NCBI RefSeq assembly: GCF_029946505.1
Contig: NZ_JARZHG010000046.1
Location: 24,814 to 88,813, forward strand
Direction of reading: 5' to 3'
Source: Polyangium sp. y55x31
GTDB taxonomy: Bacteria > Myxococcota_A > Polyangia > Polyangiales > Polyangiaceae
DNA length: 64,000 nt
Below, in pieces: positions 63,604 through 64,000 of this stretch. The notes below the pieces were generated by a model that saw only the letters and a program-made list of their open reading frames with translations, made no database searches and was not told the DNA's origin. The position numbers were made by a program, and so were the translations under genes. Positions within the stretch are counted from its first letter, which is position 1. Each line of letters starts with the position of its first letter.

Positions 63604-64000
63604 GATGTCCCTCCGCATCCCACGTCCCCCTTTTGCAATGCTTCGATCACGACCTTGTAAACGGCGCTCGTCTTCGCAGCCGCCGTTTGCACCTTGAGCC
63701 GCGTGCACGCCTCGTTCGCGGCGTCGAGGGCCTCGAGCACCCGCTCCGGTCCAGCGCCGCGCTCGCGCGCCAGCGCCAAGAGCTCGCTCGCGAGCCGTGC
63801 GTGCTCGCCGAGCTCCGCGAGCTCGGGCCGCGCCGCCAAACCCTCCAACACGCGCACAGCGTCACGAGGCAAATTGACCTTGGCGACAGGGGGCTTGGGG
63901 GGATGCGCCAGAGCTGATGTGGGGATCCGGAGAACCGGCGCTCGTGGCGCGGGCGGCATCTTCCGGCCCACGGTCGCGCCGACCTGGTTCAACGCCGGTG
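63600..64000 (-). CDS. Unknown protein, start outside the window
   Basis: The frame is open to the right edge, so the N-terminus is probably missing. The visible 132 residues have a Pro-rich lead (MPPAPRAPVLRIP, HPPKPPVAKV) and a helical remainder (LEGLAARPELAELGEHARLA, VLEALDAANEACTRLKVQTA, SAVYKVVIEALQKGD). Translationally coupled to the downstream gene. No family recognised. Confidence 0.6.
   Translation of the reverse strand, partial: PALNQVGATVGRKMPPAPRAPVLRIPTSALAHPPKPPVAKVNLPRDAVRVLEGLAARPELAELGEHARLASELLALARERGAGPERVLEALDAANEACTRLKVQTAAAKTSAVYKVVIEALQKGDVGCGGTS

Overview
The window looks like the chromosome of a large-genome myxobacterium of the Sorangium/Polyangium type. The basis is very high GC, multidomain Ser/Thr kinases, paired FHA-type sigma-54 activators, Cys-rich lipoproteins repeating a DCGG motif, and a relaxed gene layout with many remnants. 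No rRNA or tRNA gene was seen.

Layout. 1-4078 is a tightly coupled five-gene operon (DUF3396, unknown, DUF2169, ketosynthase-like, unknown) of the kind found next to type VI-like secretion genes. 4152-8329 holds a ribbon-helix-helix (RHH)-like repressor with a palindromic operator, an unknown protein, a SprT-like protease and a DUF6884/zinc-ribbon protein. 8178-24562 appears to be one signalling neighbourhood: a secreted vitellogenin-N-like protein and an 888-residue secreted protein, a decayed TPR gene, two paralogous FHA-AAA+-Fis activators, two divergent Ser/Thr kinases and a lipoprotein. Three sigma-54 (-24/-12) promoters sit in front of the 888-residue protein, the first activator and the lipoprotein. 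24605-28319 encodes an Opp/Dpp-type importer without its ATPases.

28528-45067 is the accessory region. It contains frameshifted unknown genes, two RHH-like genes with arrays of short palindromes in front, and two convergent paralogous STAND NTPase-membrane-WD40 proteins. One STAND gene is in an overlapping operon with a nucleoside phosphorylase-like enzyme and a small multi-membrane protein; this is the best candidate for an undescribed conflict or defence system. Next is a wrecked type I restriction-modification locus whose hsdM and hsdR fragments are separated by an intact low-GC gene with a PD-(D/E)XK nuclease motif.

45515-49415 holds lipoproteins, a three-repeat type I-E-like CRISPR array without cas genes, and an IS630 remnant. 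49416-61628 is an ion-homeostasis block: a complete Mrp antiporter (A-G), a universal stress protein, then NhaA, a cation/Ca2+ exchanger, a methyltransferase and an alpha/beta hydrolase in one run. 61870-64000 has G3E GTPase and Sel1 remnants and three unknown proteins.

Several genes are broken by what look like single-base losses in short homopolymers. Some may be assembly errors rather than real decay, and this should be kept in mind when reading the pseudogene calls.
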